A stretch of 64,000 nucleotides of DNA, from contig JAZGTH010000068.1 of assembly GCA_036877525.1 (NCBI GenBank), positions 4,761,501-4,825,500 on the forward strand. Reading direction: 5' to 3'. Source of the stretch: Chromobotia macracanthus. Lineage: Eukaryota > Chordata > Actinopteri > Cypriniformes > Botiidae. The notes under the pieces are model-generated. The model was not told where the DNA came from. It did no database searches and saw only the letters and a list, made by a program, of their open reading frames with translations. Shown here piece by piece: positions 23,901 to 34,553 of this stretch (its first letter is position 1; every line of letters starts with the position of its first letter). Position numbers and translations under genes: made by a program.

Positions 23901-26900
23901 GATGCTGGCTGTAATTTATTCAATGTTTTCTTAAACCCTAGCTGCAGGAACAATAATAAAGCTAAAGGCTCATTTAACATAGCTCTGTTTGTGCCCTGAC
24001 ATAACAACATTGGCTCATCCAAAGATGAGGCTACCTGTTTGCACAGGTAGAGACGGGAATGTTTGGAAACAATAATTTTTAAAATTCAGATGTGACTGAT
24101 TGTAACTTTAACTGGATTCATTTAGCAAAGTCTGCTAGTAGCGTGTCAAATTAAATTTATATTAAATTCAAAAGAAAATAAAGAAAGCTTTTTACATTGA
24201 AATATTTTAAATTATATATATTATAAATTTCATCCAGCTTGTGTTAAGAAACCCACAGAACTGTAGCAGTATATATACAGAACAACAGAACAATGAGAAC
24301 AAGACAGTTTGGTCTGTTTGATATATTTAGTCATATATCTGTGCTGGCTGAGCTCTTCACAGTGGGGGCATCTGGGAATGTTCCCATGCGGGGGTTCCCA
24401 TGCAATATTCCCAAATGAGGAGAGGCCCTATTACAGACCTCTGTGGTACTACATAGTCCACTGTATAGTGTGGTTCATCCCAAAAAACTCTTCCAGACCC
24501 TGCAAATTTTAGCGGTGATCCTAAGGTGGTCCGAACGGTGGTCCGTTTAAAATTGTATGTAAAAATAATTGAAGATCTAGGTTCATGTCTTCCATTATAA
24601 GGGTAGGAGAAAAGCTGAGTGAAAGTGACATACTGGGATTGTTTGGTGTGGAACTAATTGTTGACTGTATCGCCCCCTGCAGGTCACAGTGTTCATCTAC
24701 ACCGATCTGATGCTGTTGACCAGAGAAGACGAACCAGGCCGCTGTAACGTCTTGCAGAGCCCCCTCTACCTCCATCAGATACAGCTGCAGGATGGTACAC
24801 CCTTTATTCTTCACTAACATCACAAGCATGTTTGTGTTGTTTTCTGACATGCTTTTCAGAGCAGTGGATGTTGGGATATTGTCTTACTGTGTTTGTATGG
24901 CTGCATATAGTGGCACTTACTGTATACAATGTTGCTGACTTTAAGAGTGAAAGCAGAAGCATCTCTTGTTTACTCCCTGCTTAATTTTGTTTTCTGTAAC
25001 ATCTGGCTAACATAAACATCATGCAATGTAACAATGTAGGTGGGAAAGTGTAGTAAATGCTGTGCTGATAATGGACAGTACATCTGTCTGTCTGTCTGTC
25101 TGTCTGTTTCTATCTATTTGTCTCGATCTATCTGTCTCTAGCTACACAGTATCTGTCTGTTTATCTGTCTGTCTGTCTATCTGTTGAGCTATCTTTCTGT
25201 CTATCTGCCACTCCATCTACATGTCATGTCTATCACTACAAGTCTATCCATCCATCCATCTGTCTGTCTACATGTCATCTACTAAGAGGCTGTCTGTCTG
25301 TCTATCTATCTTTCTCTCTCTATCTATCAAACCTGCCTAGGTCCTATTCATAACAGACAACCTGGAAATTTCAGGGGATAGAGGCAATTTTACATCCAGC
25401 ACAATAGTTTAATACAAATGCTTAGCTCTAAAAGTTTTGTCATCTAGAAACTGATGCTGTGAGTGCAATCTCTATAAAAGTGTATGTCTGAATCCTTATC
25501 AAGTAATCATGAACAATGGGAAAGTCATGAAAGTTAATTGGTGGAAAAGCATGGGAACCAATCCAGTTAAGCAATCAATCCAGCATCTGTAAATCATCTC
25601 TCTGGGCTGATTGTTGAGCTGTTCCACCCTGTTATCTGTAATGTGACTGTCAGGAGGTGTCAGGGCTGTGTGTGTGTGATGTGAGTTTAGGGCTCCGTGC
25701 TCTTTGTCTCTGCTGGGAACAATGGTCATGTCTCCGGTATGGCCCGTTACAGGCAGGGTGGGCGGTCCAGTGTATTCTTTACCTTCCTGCAGACAGAAAT
25801 ACAGCAGTATGTGGCACAAAGGGCATTTTATATTAAGCTTTATTTGACATATCTGTTTCTGAAATAAACATAGCTACAGTGACCTTTAAACATCAAATAT
25901 GTCCTGATTGGCTGTATTTGTGTTACATTATGCAGCAGTTTTTATATCCAGCATGGACAGACAAATTGATAATATATATGTATAACATATATGTATATTT
26001 TATTTATGGGTGTTTTTCTGGGCAATTGGAATATCACTCACCACAACATACGGGTGACATATATGAGGTTACAAGTGGGTGTTCTCTTCCCCCGAGTCAG
26101 GAAATGTTAAAATAACGTCCTGGCAGCCCTTCACATGACAGAAACACACAGCTTCATGATGAAGATATTCACACCTGTGTCTCCCTCTCTCCAGTTCCTG
26201 CAGATAAACTACGGCTGTACGTCTCCTACTGGATAGAGGTGAGATCCTGCATCTAACCACCAGTCCACACACGCAGCCCAGATCTCACGCCACTAGTTAG
26301 GACTTCACTAAGATGCGAGCCGCAATAAAAATCACACACCATGGAATATGTTTTCCAAAGCGTTGACAAGACAGGATGACTGCCCAGTATTCATTTACAG
26401 GAAGTAAATATTGTGAGGCTGTTAAATGGAGGGCCACGTGAGCTCAAGGTTTACGTCACATATTAGAGCCCCTAAAGCTGGTCTTTCTCTCCAGAGTTAA
26501 TGTGCCTGAAAGACAGCACACTAAACACATCCATCGACCCAGCCATCTGCCCATCTCCCTGACAACACCTCGCACATACACACACACACTGTGAGATGAC
26601 TGTGACGGGGCATGACTGCATCTTATGCTGTTCTCTGGATTACAGCTTATGGCACTCAGGTTCTTCTGCAAGAGATTTCTTATGCTCAAAACATGCCTTG
26701 TGAATAAAGAATGTTCGATTCCCTCCTTTTTCCTCAGATAAATGAGTCTTTGATGAATCATTTTCTTCCTTTTCTCACATATATTCTTTCACAAACGCTC
26801 AGTCAATGTCACTTACACGCTCTCTTTCTGTGTCTGTGAAGAGGACCGAGTGCCTGTTCAGCCTGGAAGCCTTTTCAGCTGATCAGAAGAGGAGAGTCGT

Positions 26901-29900
26901 CCAGTGTCTGAGAGATAATATTGACAAGCAGCTCACCCTGAGGGACAGAATAGGCTCTGATCAGGTACAAAATCAAACACAAGCTCTCTCAGACACGCAG
27001 AATCTCTTTAAACCACAGCATGCCTGCCTTTCCCAGCAATTATGGTATATATTATCTCAGGAAAGGACGAGTCTTTTATAAACATGCATTCTGAGAGCTA
27101 TTTCCTTATCTTCAAATGTCTCCTAATTTTGCTTTCTCTTTACAGTTGATTTAAAATGACATTCACAAGCCGTGTTACTGGGTGATCTGAGTGGGACGGG
27201 ATAATCCGTCATGACCACCGGATTAGATTGTAGAATGTCCTAATATCAGTGGTTAACAACTGCTGGGCCATGATCCAAACTGGATTGCATGTTTGTTCTA
27301 ATAGGGAGCGGATGGCAGTGAAAAACACTGTTAAACCCAAATAAACAAATGTTATTAACCGTATGAACTCTAGCAACATGAGAAGGCTTTTTACAGTCAA
27401 CTTTTATAAGGAGGAGAAAACTGTTCCTATATAATTTTTTGTCCAATGAACGCTACAGTATTTGGGCACAAATTTATCTGTCACAAAATTAGTCGGTTGT
27501 CCGCATGGACATGATGACTTAACCAATCTGCTTCCTGAAAGAAAACGTATTGAGAAGCACCATTCTATGTAACAGGTGGTTGGAGAGAAGGCCTGAAAAA
27601 AATGAAAAAACTTTTATAAAGCTGTTACCTGTTAAAAAAGAAGACAAACATTCACAGTTTTTGGTCTGTGAATTAACATGATTAACAGGTGAATCATTCC
27701 CAATAAGATCTTAAGCATATATTAAGGAAGTACACAGAGTCACTTTAGATGTCATGTTTACTACCAGACAGTTCAGATGATACCGTACAGACCCTACAGC
27801 TCCATACGGTGGTCGTAAATGTAAACGTAATGTTTTCTCCCTGCATCTTCTGTTTCTTATTCATGCTCTCTCTCACTTTCTCTGCTCCGTGGGCGAGTGA
27901 CATTGGGAGCAGCGAAGACATCATCAGACTAGCACAAACAGACATGCACATGTGATGGCGTGAAAGAGAGAGAGAGCAAGAGGGAGAGAGAGAGAAAAGA
28001 AGGCAGTTGTCATGCATGCTTGTATGATGGGTGAATGCATGTGTTTGTAGAGCAGAAACATTGGATCATTGTGGAGGTGAGGTCTTTGCTTGTTGTGCTT
28101 TTACCTTCTGTATGTGCCTCGTGCTTCTAGGAAAGAAGTATTTTATATATGTATATGTAGTATATTTATATGTATACTCTCTGATTGAGCAGCATGTGTG
28201 AATTTTAATCAAGATATGCAAGTTTAACATTTTATTGTACCTTAATATTGTAATGTTGGTAAGGTAACAATGCACCTTGTATCGTAATACATAATATGTC
28301 TGAGAAGTATAATAGTAAAATCTTATATTAGTACTATTTAGAAACCTATGTTATTTCACAGTGTTGAACACAAACATGAGCGAGCATACAGTATATTGAC
28401 ATATGAGACATAAGACATTCTTGCAGTTCATGCTGTGAAAATTTTAGTTTACCCTGTGCTGTTACCTTGTGCTGTTACCTTGTGTCCGATATTCTGCGCT
28501 GTGTCTTTAAGGAGCGCAGGAGCTTGTGAGTCAGTCGCTCTGCCAGTGAACTCGGTGAGGAGCTGATTAGATGTGCAGGGCGCATGAATACATTAACCTT
28601 TTCCACTACGATAGGGAGACTTAAAATACACATTGATTGAATTTTTCTCTTTTATTCTCTGCCTTTGTGCATTTCCTCTGGCCCCATACTGTTTTAGAAA
28701 GTGATACCCATAATGCAACACTGTAGTATTAAAACTGTATGCTTTCTTTTTGCTTATTTAGATGCTCATAGTTGTCATACTGTTTTCACAGTCCTTGGGC
28801 TTTTATGATGTGGATGACATTTATTATTGTATTTATAATTGGAGTTTGTTTGTGGAGTTTTTAAGGGACTTGGCATTGACTGCAATTCATTTCAAATGAA
28901 TCTTATTATGGATTGCTTATTCCATTCACTTAATAGTCTATATGACATTTTAAAATATATCAGAAACTTTAATGGCACTCTTTAATGATTTAATTTAATA
29001 GCAGTAACTTTTATTATTACCCACAGATATAACTCAACGGACATAATGAATCAAACTAAAAATGATGCTGCCTTGACTTTTTTCCCCTAGTAACTGCATA
29101 GCAACATGAAAAAAATCACCTGGCAACAGTTTGGCAACCCCATAGCAATGCCATGGCAACCACCCACAACACTCTGGCATGGGGTGCCAAGTTTTGTATG
29201 GGCAAGCACAGCTTGCTGTAAAAATCTTTGTTGTACAAAGATTATGTTTTAGTTTGTTTTAGTTTATGTAGCAAAAGACTGTGGCCAAGTGAATATATCA
29301 CCAGATATACAGGTGGTGAGAGGAGAGTGTTTTTATTATATTATATTTTTATTATATATTTTATTATTATATGTAGGGATGGGTATGGTCAAGATTTTAA
29401 CTGTATTACTACTCTTCCCAATGCTGCTTATCGATACGTTACTTTAACAATACACTGTAAACTTCAATGTTGTTATTAATAAAGACATGAAGTTATTTCA
29501 TATTAAGATTTTAAGTATTATGAACTTAAAATTTCAATTTATTTAAATGATTAACATTATTTAGTCATTTTGAAATCCTGCTTGACAAACGCGCTGATTG
29601 GTCGATATAACACACGGTCATGGTGGTAATTTTTGGTCTTCGTGAATTTGCTGACGCAGCAGGCTTCTCACCGGCAAGGAGAATCATCTAACAGATGAAG
29701 GTTAAAAGGTTGAAACTGGTAAGTAGAGATTAAAAAGGATATACACTTTTCTTAATTGCCCTACACATTTTTTTCTAATGTTGTTTGCAAGGTATAAACA
29801 CTTTCACATTTTCCTCCCACAGCGGCACCAGCAGACAGGCGGTCATGGTGAAGTGCGTTCACTGAAGTACACTGTTAGGTTAATGGTAAAACACGTGTAC

Positions 29901-32900
29901 AATTTGCTTAGTTGCCTTTAAAAAGTTTAATTTTTAGAGTGATTTACAAGGTGTAAATGTTTGTGGTGCTAAATTTCCTGTTTTTCACTGTTTCCACAGT
30001 GGCACCAGTAGACAGGAGGTTGTGAAACAGGCAGGGAAGACACTCGCCGTGATAAAGACTCCTGGAGTACATGACTGTTGTTTTTACAGTGTGATTTTAA
30101 TTGTTCTGATATGGCCAATTTCACTTTAATATACTGTTAAATCAGTACACACTATCAAAGTTCATTTATGCAGTGTAAATAAACTTATTGATGTGAAGCA
30201 CCTGTTTTAATGAATAAGTTATTTAATAAAAGTAAACACAGCAATATACAAAAAGTTTGAGTTTAGTCTATTTGCATTTAATCTGTCAATTCAATGAAAA
30301 GACCTCATTAGGTCAACTTGTATACTATTTTATATGCACTCATAACTAAACAATCAGCTGGTTTTGTTCATGAGCCTATATGAACAAAGTAAGGCTATCT
30401 GACAAATTCTGGGTAAACTGTATCCTATAATTTAATTAGCAAAGTTTATTAATATACATCTAATTGTAGATGCACATTGTGGTGTTTAAGATTTGCTGAG
30501 GAAAAAGTTTATAAAGTTTAAAGAATTAAATGTATCGGTACAATTTTAATAAAGAACAGGATAAAAAAGGAAACTGATGGGATGTGTTTAATACATTATT
30601 ACATATATTGGCTGATTTTTGGCATGGACATTTTTGCAAAATATTGTGTTTTCATATTTGAGCTCAGAAATGAATATTAGATTATATTTATTAAGATGTG
30701 TAGTGATGTGTAAATACATGTCATTAAAAAATAGATCATGATTTTAATTAAAATCGTTACAAACAAACTCATTAAAATTGTGTCAGAACAAGCTTACATT
30801 ATACCCTGTGTTTTTCATTGGAATTAAGCAATGCATGTACACAAAAAGTAAAGTGAGTTTAACCTCACTCAGATGAGATAAAATAACATCATGTACCAGT
30901 AATGTGTATTAAATGTATTTTGCTATCAATCCTCTGGTCTTTCATGATTTAATTCCGGGCCTGTTTAATACCAGGTTTCAATACTTATCCCTAATTATAT
31001 GAGAGAAATATTTCTGGCTAGTTTTCCTCAAAGACTTTGTTGAATGTAAAGCCATTTATTAACTGTTCAACATTGATCATATATTGACAGATGCTGGAAC
31101 CTGAAGCAGCTGAACAGGTTGATCTGAGTTTACTGGGCTTCAGCTCTCACAGCGTGTCTGAGCCCTGTTCTCCATCATGCCCCTCAGCCTCACCCATCAT
31201 GAAAAGAGCCACCTGTACCTCCACTGCTCAGCGGCTGTCTTACCCAGACCTCCACTGCAGCGCTGGAGATGCCAACCATAGCCCTCCAGCGTCCCGAAAT
31301 GGCTGCAAACCTGCTTACATGGAGACCTCCGAGAACTGGAAGGAGAGTCAAAAGGAGATGAAAGGTGGTGGGGAGGAGTCGGAGCTGGAGAAGAGGGAGC
31401 AGGGGGAGGGTGAAAGCATAAGGCCCATGTCTTTATCTTCCTCTTCATCTCCTCTGATCATTCCCAAGCTATGTCTGGATCACTCCTTCAATGCAGATGC
31501 TTTGACCTCACCATCCACCGATGATGATGATGAGGAGGAGGATGATGAAGACGATGAGGAAGCAGACAGCGATGAAGCTTTTCTCAAGAGGAGAAGTATG
31601 GTAGATGCATCTCCAACTGCTGGACAGCAGAGCAGGGGCTTGTGCGTCCAGAGGTCCATCCACAGACGCACGCACAGTGAAGGCAGTTTACTGCAGGAGC
31701 CACGTTCTCCACGCTTCATCTCTGATCAGGCCATTGACTGCATAGAGGCCAAGCGGGAAGCTCCAGAACGCTGGGCTATTCCCTCCCCACAGACTCTGAG
31801 GAAAGAGCTGACCAAGAATGGAGGATCCGTCCACCAAATCTGTCTTCTCTTTACTGGAAGGAGGGTGTGTACCTTCTCTGCACACAAATACTGCTGAATT
31901 CCAAAATGTCTTTTATAGCACAATATTTATCTGAGCATGTTTAGCTGTTGAATTAATGGGCCATGTGGAAAACTCCTATAGGTTTGTGGCAAGCCGAACT
32001 GTAAATGTGACACAGGAAAAAGTGCTGTGAGAAAGAAGAAATCCAAGAATCTGTAAGTCAAATCATTGTATTGATTTTGAAATCTGAACCTTTATGAGTT
32101 CCACAAAGAATATGATATTCTCTAAGTGTATTTATCTCCAAGTGTTTTAAAGAACCCATAAACATCAGATGGGTTAATGGGTTAATAAGTGGGTTCTATA
32201 CCTGAAATTCTGCCAAGAACTATTGAAGATTTTCAAAAGACTAAGTTGCTTTAGGAGGTAAACAGTAATGCCTTCACTGACTGGTAATCGCCTACCAATG
32301 ACTTGATAACGAAAAGTTAAAAAACTGGTTGCCTTTTGTCTTCCTCACACAGGGCCAAAGACATGAAAAATCGTCTGACTTTCCTGCGGAAGAAGACCAA
32401 CGATAAACATGGAAGCAGTCCAGCCAGCAAGCTTGAGAAGGTCCTCAAGTCAGATAAGTGAGTCCAAGTGACTGTTTCCTTGTCACCTGAACTGACCCCA
32501 GACCAGAACTGCCACTAGCATTGCAAAAGATGTTTCAGGCGGCCGTCATAGCGGTAATATGTAAAGTGTTACAGTAAGTTGGTTTTGTTCGTAAGTTGGG
32601 CTCGTTGCTATACTGTTGCTAGGGTGTTTTGGGTGGTCGCTCAATAGCCAAAGAGCCCAAGTGCCTGATGTTCTGGTCCCTGGATAGGGCTCAGTTCTTT
32701 CTTTAATCTACAGTAAATCAATGGTATTTTTGCCCGTTTTTCTGCTGCCAGTAGAAACTGGTAAGTTAGTAGATCAGTTAGAAAAGTATGAGCACACATG
32801 AAGTTAAAGTGAGTAATTGAGATGTTTGCCTTACCAAGCTCCACTAATCAGGGTGATGACTGGGTAATTACGTTAAATGAAGGCCAATAATTGAATTGAA

Positions 32901-34553
32901 AGATCTGCTGACGTTACACTTCCTTTAATGTGAAATGTTAACTGTATGAATAAGCAGGATATTGATGTAAAACTGTTGAGTGTGCAGTCAACACAACAGT
33001 GACGTTCGGAGTGGATGCTGGCCTACTTTGTGCACTATAATTACATCTGAATGGGTCATTAGTGTGAGTCATGGTTTTGTTGACCGCTCTGTCTGCTCTC
33101 ATTCACAGACCAACTCCAGAGGAAGTGCTGAAATGGGCAGATTCACTCGATGCGCTGCTTTCTCACAAATGTAAGAGTCACTCCTCTCATCTGATATGAC
33201 CGCTGTGCTCATCACCAGGCTGAAAATGTTGTTACTATTGTCATAATATTGTCTGCGCTTTAATTCAAACTAAACTCCAATTCCAAACTCAGATTTAGGC
33301 AGATTTACCCCAACGTCTCTTGTTCTCTTACTCTGTGCTAAGAGGAGTTTTTCCTCCTTCAGATGGGCCGAAGGTGTTCCGCTCTTTCCTGCAAACAGAG
33401 TTTAGTGAGGAGAATCTGGATTTCTGGCTGGCATGTGAGGACTTCAAGAGGATCAAATCGCTGTCCAAAATGGCATCCAGAGCTAAGAAGATATACACAG
33501 AGTACATCTCCATACAGTCATGTAAAGAGGTGATCTGAAATTGTGCATACACTTTTTCACACTATTTTTTCACATTTGTGAACAATAGTAAACTCATAAA
33601 AACAGATCACACAAAGGTAGTTCGTGTAAAAGGAATTGTGTTGTGACTAAAGAAAATTTCAAATAAATCAAACCATGTTATATTTTGTCATATTTAATGT
33701 AGCCACACATGATGTAGAATTTGTAAAAATGTTCTCTTGACATTTTACTATCTAGTTTCTTGAAGCGTCACCCTGCAGTGATTTTTAAACAGTAATGAAG
33801 GAGTTTCCATCTATGCTGGGCTCTCATTGACTGCTTTTTGTCACTATTTAGCCCATGTCATCCATTTCTAAAACATGTTTTAATAAAGTTGTAGTTTTTC
33901 AATGACAGAAATTAAATGAAGTTGGTGTAATTATATTTTTCTCAACAAAATTAATTTAAAGCATTTAAAAAGCGTCTTCACTTCTTATGAAGGACTTTTA
34001 AGATCATAAGAAACTTTTGATTGGTTGTGTACATTTTGCAGATTAAAGTGTAATTCAACACTTTTTTAAGAGCCAATATTAAAAAATATGCGAAACTACT
34101 TAATTCCCATCCCAAAATTTCTGCTTTTTAACAGGCTGTTTTCAGGGCAGGTTTGCATTTTTGACTTTAAGCCCTACAGATTTTATATCAAAACAAAAGT
34201 CCAAGGCAGCTTCAGCTAAAGTCTTACTGTGTCTTATACTCCTTGCTGACAAGAAACAGGATTCATGTAATTCATTTATCTGCAAGCAGATATGCCAGAA
34301 AATGAATCCAGAATGAATATGGGAAGTTTCCTAAATAGAGTCGTGTTTTATTTCCAAGGTTAATCTGGACTCGTACACCAGAGAGCACATCAAGGAGAAC
34401 ATGGAGAACATCTGTGCGGCCTGCTTTGATCTGGCTCAGAGCAGAATCTTTGGACTAATGGAAAGAGACTCGTACCCTCGATTCCTCCGCTCTGACATTT
34501 ACATAGAATTAGCCAACCAAAAGAGACCAAGTTCTGCCACAGATTTATCTTAA
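14671..34553 (+). CDS. rgs3: Regulator of G-protein signalling 3, PDZ isoform (16 exons)
   Basis: Sixteen exons add up to 2,760 nt (919 aa plus stop) with every junction in phase. RGS3 speeds GTP hydrolysis by Gi/Gq alpha subunits; the PDZ form links this to membrane partners such as ephrin-B. Order: new N-terminus (about 1-53), PDZ (about 54-130), serine-rich linker, PH-like segment (from LAPKILIFPVFVQPLDLCSP to LRDNI), long linker with THSEGSLLQEPRSPRF and an acidic run, basic KKKSKNLAKDMKN helix, RGS domain (FSEENLDFWLACEDFK to SYPRFLRSDIY). The whole order matches human RGS3. Introns carry two hAT-like elements, SINEs and a large TCTG/TATC microsatellite. C2 exons upstream look lost. Paralogue letter not resolvable. 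Confidence 0.95.
14872..14916. repeat. (TA)n microsatellite
   Basis: About 22 AT units in the rgs3 intron just after the proposed first coding exon. Confidence 0.9.
15908..16046 (-). mobile_element. tRNA-derived SINE, - strand
   Basis: On the - strand: an A-box-like tagctcaactggtagatgc, a B-box-like gggttcaagcacc, a body with aaatgtatagcttgaat and a tail ttttggataagtgtc. This layout (tRNA head, then a gtcgctttggataaaag type tail) is that of cyprinid SINEs such as the HAmo family. Diverged, so old. Confidence 0.75.
16755..16960 (+). mobile_element. Diverged SINE, + strand
   Basis: Contains a B-box-like ggttcgaacctcacaatggg, then gtaagacactttacatcagg and a decayed tail agtagcttcagataaacag. 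The order fits another tRNA-derived fish SINE family. Confidence 0.55.
17555..17660 (+). repeat. Interspersed repeat fragment (AGTGGTTCTCA type)
   Basis: Begins cagtggttctcagtcagggg and continues with gtgggccaatgaagcc, a text often seen at ends of fish DNA elements. Only one end was found. Confidence 0.4.
18670..18751 (+). CDS. rgs3: rgs3 exon: PDZ domain, first part
   Basis: Acceptor ttcacacag, donor gtaatt. Reads VTILRGQEGFGFTICSDSPV, where GFGF is the PDZ carboxylate-binding loop; human RGS3 has ITIPRGKDGFGFTICCDSPV. Ends one base into an Asp codon. Confidence 0.95.
19004..19109 (+). CDS. rgs3: rgs3 exon: PDZ domain, second part
   Basis: Acceptor ttgtttag, donor gtttgt. Reads GPAHQAGLQQLDTLLQLNGQ and VEHWKCVDLAHAIR, nearly identical to human RGS3 (LDTVLQLNERPVEHWKC). 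Holds the helix that lines the peptide groove. Confidence 0.95.
19327..19696 (+). CDS. rgs3: rgs3 exon: end of PDZ and serine-rich linker
   Basis: Acceptor ttcctaaag, donor gtagca. Begins NCRNEITVVVWR, the last PDZ strand, then a polar linker rich in Ser, Lys and Thr, and ends NYIILSPVSPGNQ, matching human NYIILAPLNPGSQ. 123 codons plus one base. Confidence 0.93.
19785..19875 (-). repeat. Dispersed repeat copy B (rgs3 intron)
   Basis: Reverse-orientation relative of the 4500-4640 sequence: on the - strand it reads ctaggaccaacaaacatgtt then gatctagaaacatgccctgc. Confidence 0.5.
20143..20400 (+). repeat. Common fish interspersed repeat (TTTATTTGTATAGCGC)
   Basis: Contains caactttatttgtatagcgc, tctcaaagctgctttacag and, further on, cagtgagcactccaac and acagtggcaaggaa. 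These are hallmarks of a highly copied teleost repeat. Lies in the rgs3 intron before the ILQPVY exon. Confidence 0.7.
20638..20732 (+). mobile_element. Truncated SINE next to an rgs3 exon
   Basis: Reads gtagcgcattgcattgtggg, tatgattctcaggaaac and tgtataccttgaatgcactg, the middle of the same cyprinid SINE type seen at 15.9 and 37.7 kb, without a complete head or tail. It ends about 28 bases before the exon at 20761, so it supplies sequence just upstream of the polypyrimidine/acceptor region. Confidence 0.6.
20761..20809 (+). CDS. rgs3: rgs3 exon: short linker (ILQPVYSDTNG)
   Basis: Acceptor cgcattgcag, donor gtaaga; 49 nt. ILQPVYSDT matches human LLRPVYQEDT. A SINE-like stretch ends only about 30 bases before the acceptor. 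Confidence 0.9.
21060..21316 (+). CDS. rgs3: rgs3 exon: linker into PH-like region
   Basis: Acceptor tatgtatag, donor gtgcgt. The 3' half reads NYQNCTIVQSHLPHSNYGTY and VSLAPKILIFPVFVQ, closely matching human NYQNCPVVRPHATHSSYGTY and VTLAPKVLVFPVFVQ. 257 nt. Confidence 0.95.
21613..21696 (+). CDS. rgs3: rgs3 exon: PH-like region (PLDLCSPERILMLSEE)
   Basis: Acceptor gtattgcag, donor gtagca; 28 codons, phase 0 at both ends. PLDLCSPERILMLSEEM matches human PLDLCNPARTLLLSEEL. Confidence 0.95.
22016..23088. mobile_element. hAT-like non-autonomous element in rgs3 intron
   Basis: Left end cagcattggggagtagctaa and right end, inverted, cagtgttgggaaagctactc. Flanks are CGTTCACT (22008-22015) and TGTTCACT (23089-23096), an 8-bp target duplication differing only by a CG/TG change. 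1,073 bp, no transposase frame. Eight-base duplications and these ends fit the hAT superfamily. Confidence 0.8.
24683..24794 (+). CDS. rgs3: rgs3 exon: PH-like region (IYTDLMLLTREDEPGRC)
   Basis: Acceptor cgccccctgcag, donor gtacac. VTVFIYTDLMLLTREDEPGR and SPLYLHQIQLQD correspond to human VTLFAYSDLLLFTKEDEPGR and NPLYLQSVKLQE. Confidence 0.95.
25081..25330. repeat. TCTG/TATC tetranucleotide microsatellite
   Basis: Long imperfect array of ctgt and atct units in the rgs3 intron between the TDLMLLTRED exon and the next; interrupted many times, so old or length-unstable. Confidence 0.85.
26195..26238 (+). CDS. rgs3: rgs3 exon: short PH-like strand exon
   Basis: 44 nt between acceptor ctctctccag and donor gtgaga, reading VPADKLRLYVSYWIE; human has DLKFCVLYLAEK at this place. 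Phase joins both neighbours. Confidence 0.85.
26842..26964 (+). CDS. rgs3: rgs3 exon: C-terminal helix of PH-like region
   Basis: 41 codons from acceptor tgtctgtgaag to donor gtacaa. Reads RTECLFSLEAFSADQKRRVV and QCLRDNIDKQL, matching human AECLFTLEAHSQEQKKRV and LSENIAKQQ. Confidence 0.92.
27966..27996. repeat. (GA)n tract
   Basis: Short purine-rich run gagagagagcaagagggaga in an rgs3 intron. Confidence 0.6.
29085..29165 (+). repeat. GGCAACC-type dispersed repeat
   Basis: Reads ctagtaactgcatagcaac, ccatagcaatgccatggcaa and ccacccacaacactctgg, a short-period text common in cyprinid genomes. A reverse-oriented relative is at 32585-32640. Confidence 0.5.
29374..30993. mobile_element. hAT-like non-autonomous element just before the large rgs3 exon
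   Basis: Ends tagggatgggtatgg and, inverted, tagggataagtattg. Both flanks are ATTATATG (29366-29373 and 30994-31001), a perfect 8-bp target duplication. 1,620 bp with no transposase frame. Within it, about 29745-29850 and 29905-30022 are related direct copies, each with an acceptor-like pyrimidine tract and cag before a ggcaccag-agacagg text. Confidence 0.88.
31091..31864 (+). CDS. rgs3: rgs3 large exon: acidic, serine-rich linker
   Basis: 258 codons, acceptor atattgacag, donor gtgtgt. The 5' half is low-complexity and Glu/Ser-rich. An almost uninterrupted Asp/Glu run at about 31520-31577 matches the acidic block of human RGS3. The 3' part reads RRTHSEGSLLQEPRSPRF and IPSPQTLRKELTKNGGSVHQ, matching human RRTHSEGSLLQEPRGPCF and MPSPSTLKKELGRNGGSMHH. 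The RRTHSEGS site looks like a basophilic-kinase or 14-3-3 site (inference). The 3' end of a hAT-like element lies 97 bases before this exon. Confidence 0.95.
31982..32052 (+). CDS. rgs3: rgs3 exon: Cys/Lys-rich linker
   Basis: Acceptor ctcctatag, donor gtaagt. Reads VCGKPNCKCDTGKSAVRKKK then SKN; human has DEASRKRKSKN here. The Cys-x4-Cys-x-Cys cluster has no counterpart in the human sequence I recall. Confidence 0.88.
32353..32457 (+). CDS. rgs3: rgs3 exon: basic helix before RGS domain
   Basis: Acceptor cctcacacag, donor gtgagt. LAKDMKNRLTFLRKKTND matches human LAKDMKNKLGIFRRRNES, the amphipathic basic segment preceding the RGS box that aids membrane binding in this family. Confidence 0.94.
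32585..32640 (-). repeat. GTTGCTAGGGTGTT-type dispersed repeat
   Basis: Reads gttgctagggtgttttgggt then ggtcgctcaatagcc; on the - strand this matches the 29085-29165 family. In the rgs3 intron before the RGS-domain start exon. Confidence 0.5.
33109..33170 (+). CDS. rgs3: rgs3 exon: start of RGS domain
   Basis: Acceptor cattcacag, donor gtaaga. PTPEEVLKWADSLDALLSHK corresponds to human PTSEEALKWGESLEKLLVHK, the first helix of the RGS box. Confidence 0.95.
33363..33529 (+). CDS. rgs3: rgs3 exon: RGS domain core
   Basis: Acceptor ctccttcag, donor gtgatc. Reads GPKVFRSFLQTEFSEENLDF and WLACEDFKRIKSLSKMASRA. EFSEEN carries the Glu and Asn residues that contact the G-alpha switch regions, and WLACEDFK is the family signature. 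Confidence 0.97.
34359..34553 (+). CDS. rgs3: rgs3 last coding exon: end of RGS domain
   Basis: Acceptor atttccaag; 64 codons and stop TAA at 34551-34553. VNLDSYTREHIKENMENICA, FDLAQSRIFGLMERDSYPRF and LRSDIYIELANQK match the C-terminal RGS helices of human RGS3 (SYPRFLRSDLYLDLINQK). Confidence 0.97.
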   Translation, partial: VNLDSYTREHIKENMENICAACFDLAQSRIFGLMERDSYPRFLRSDIYIELANQKRPSSATDLS

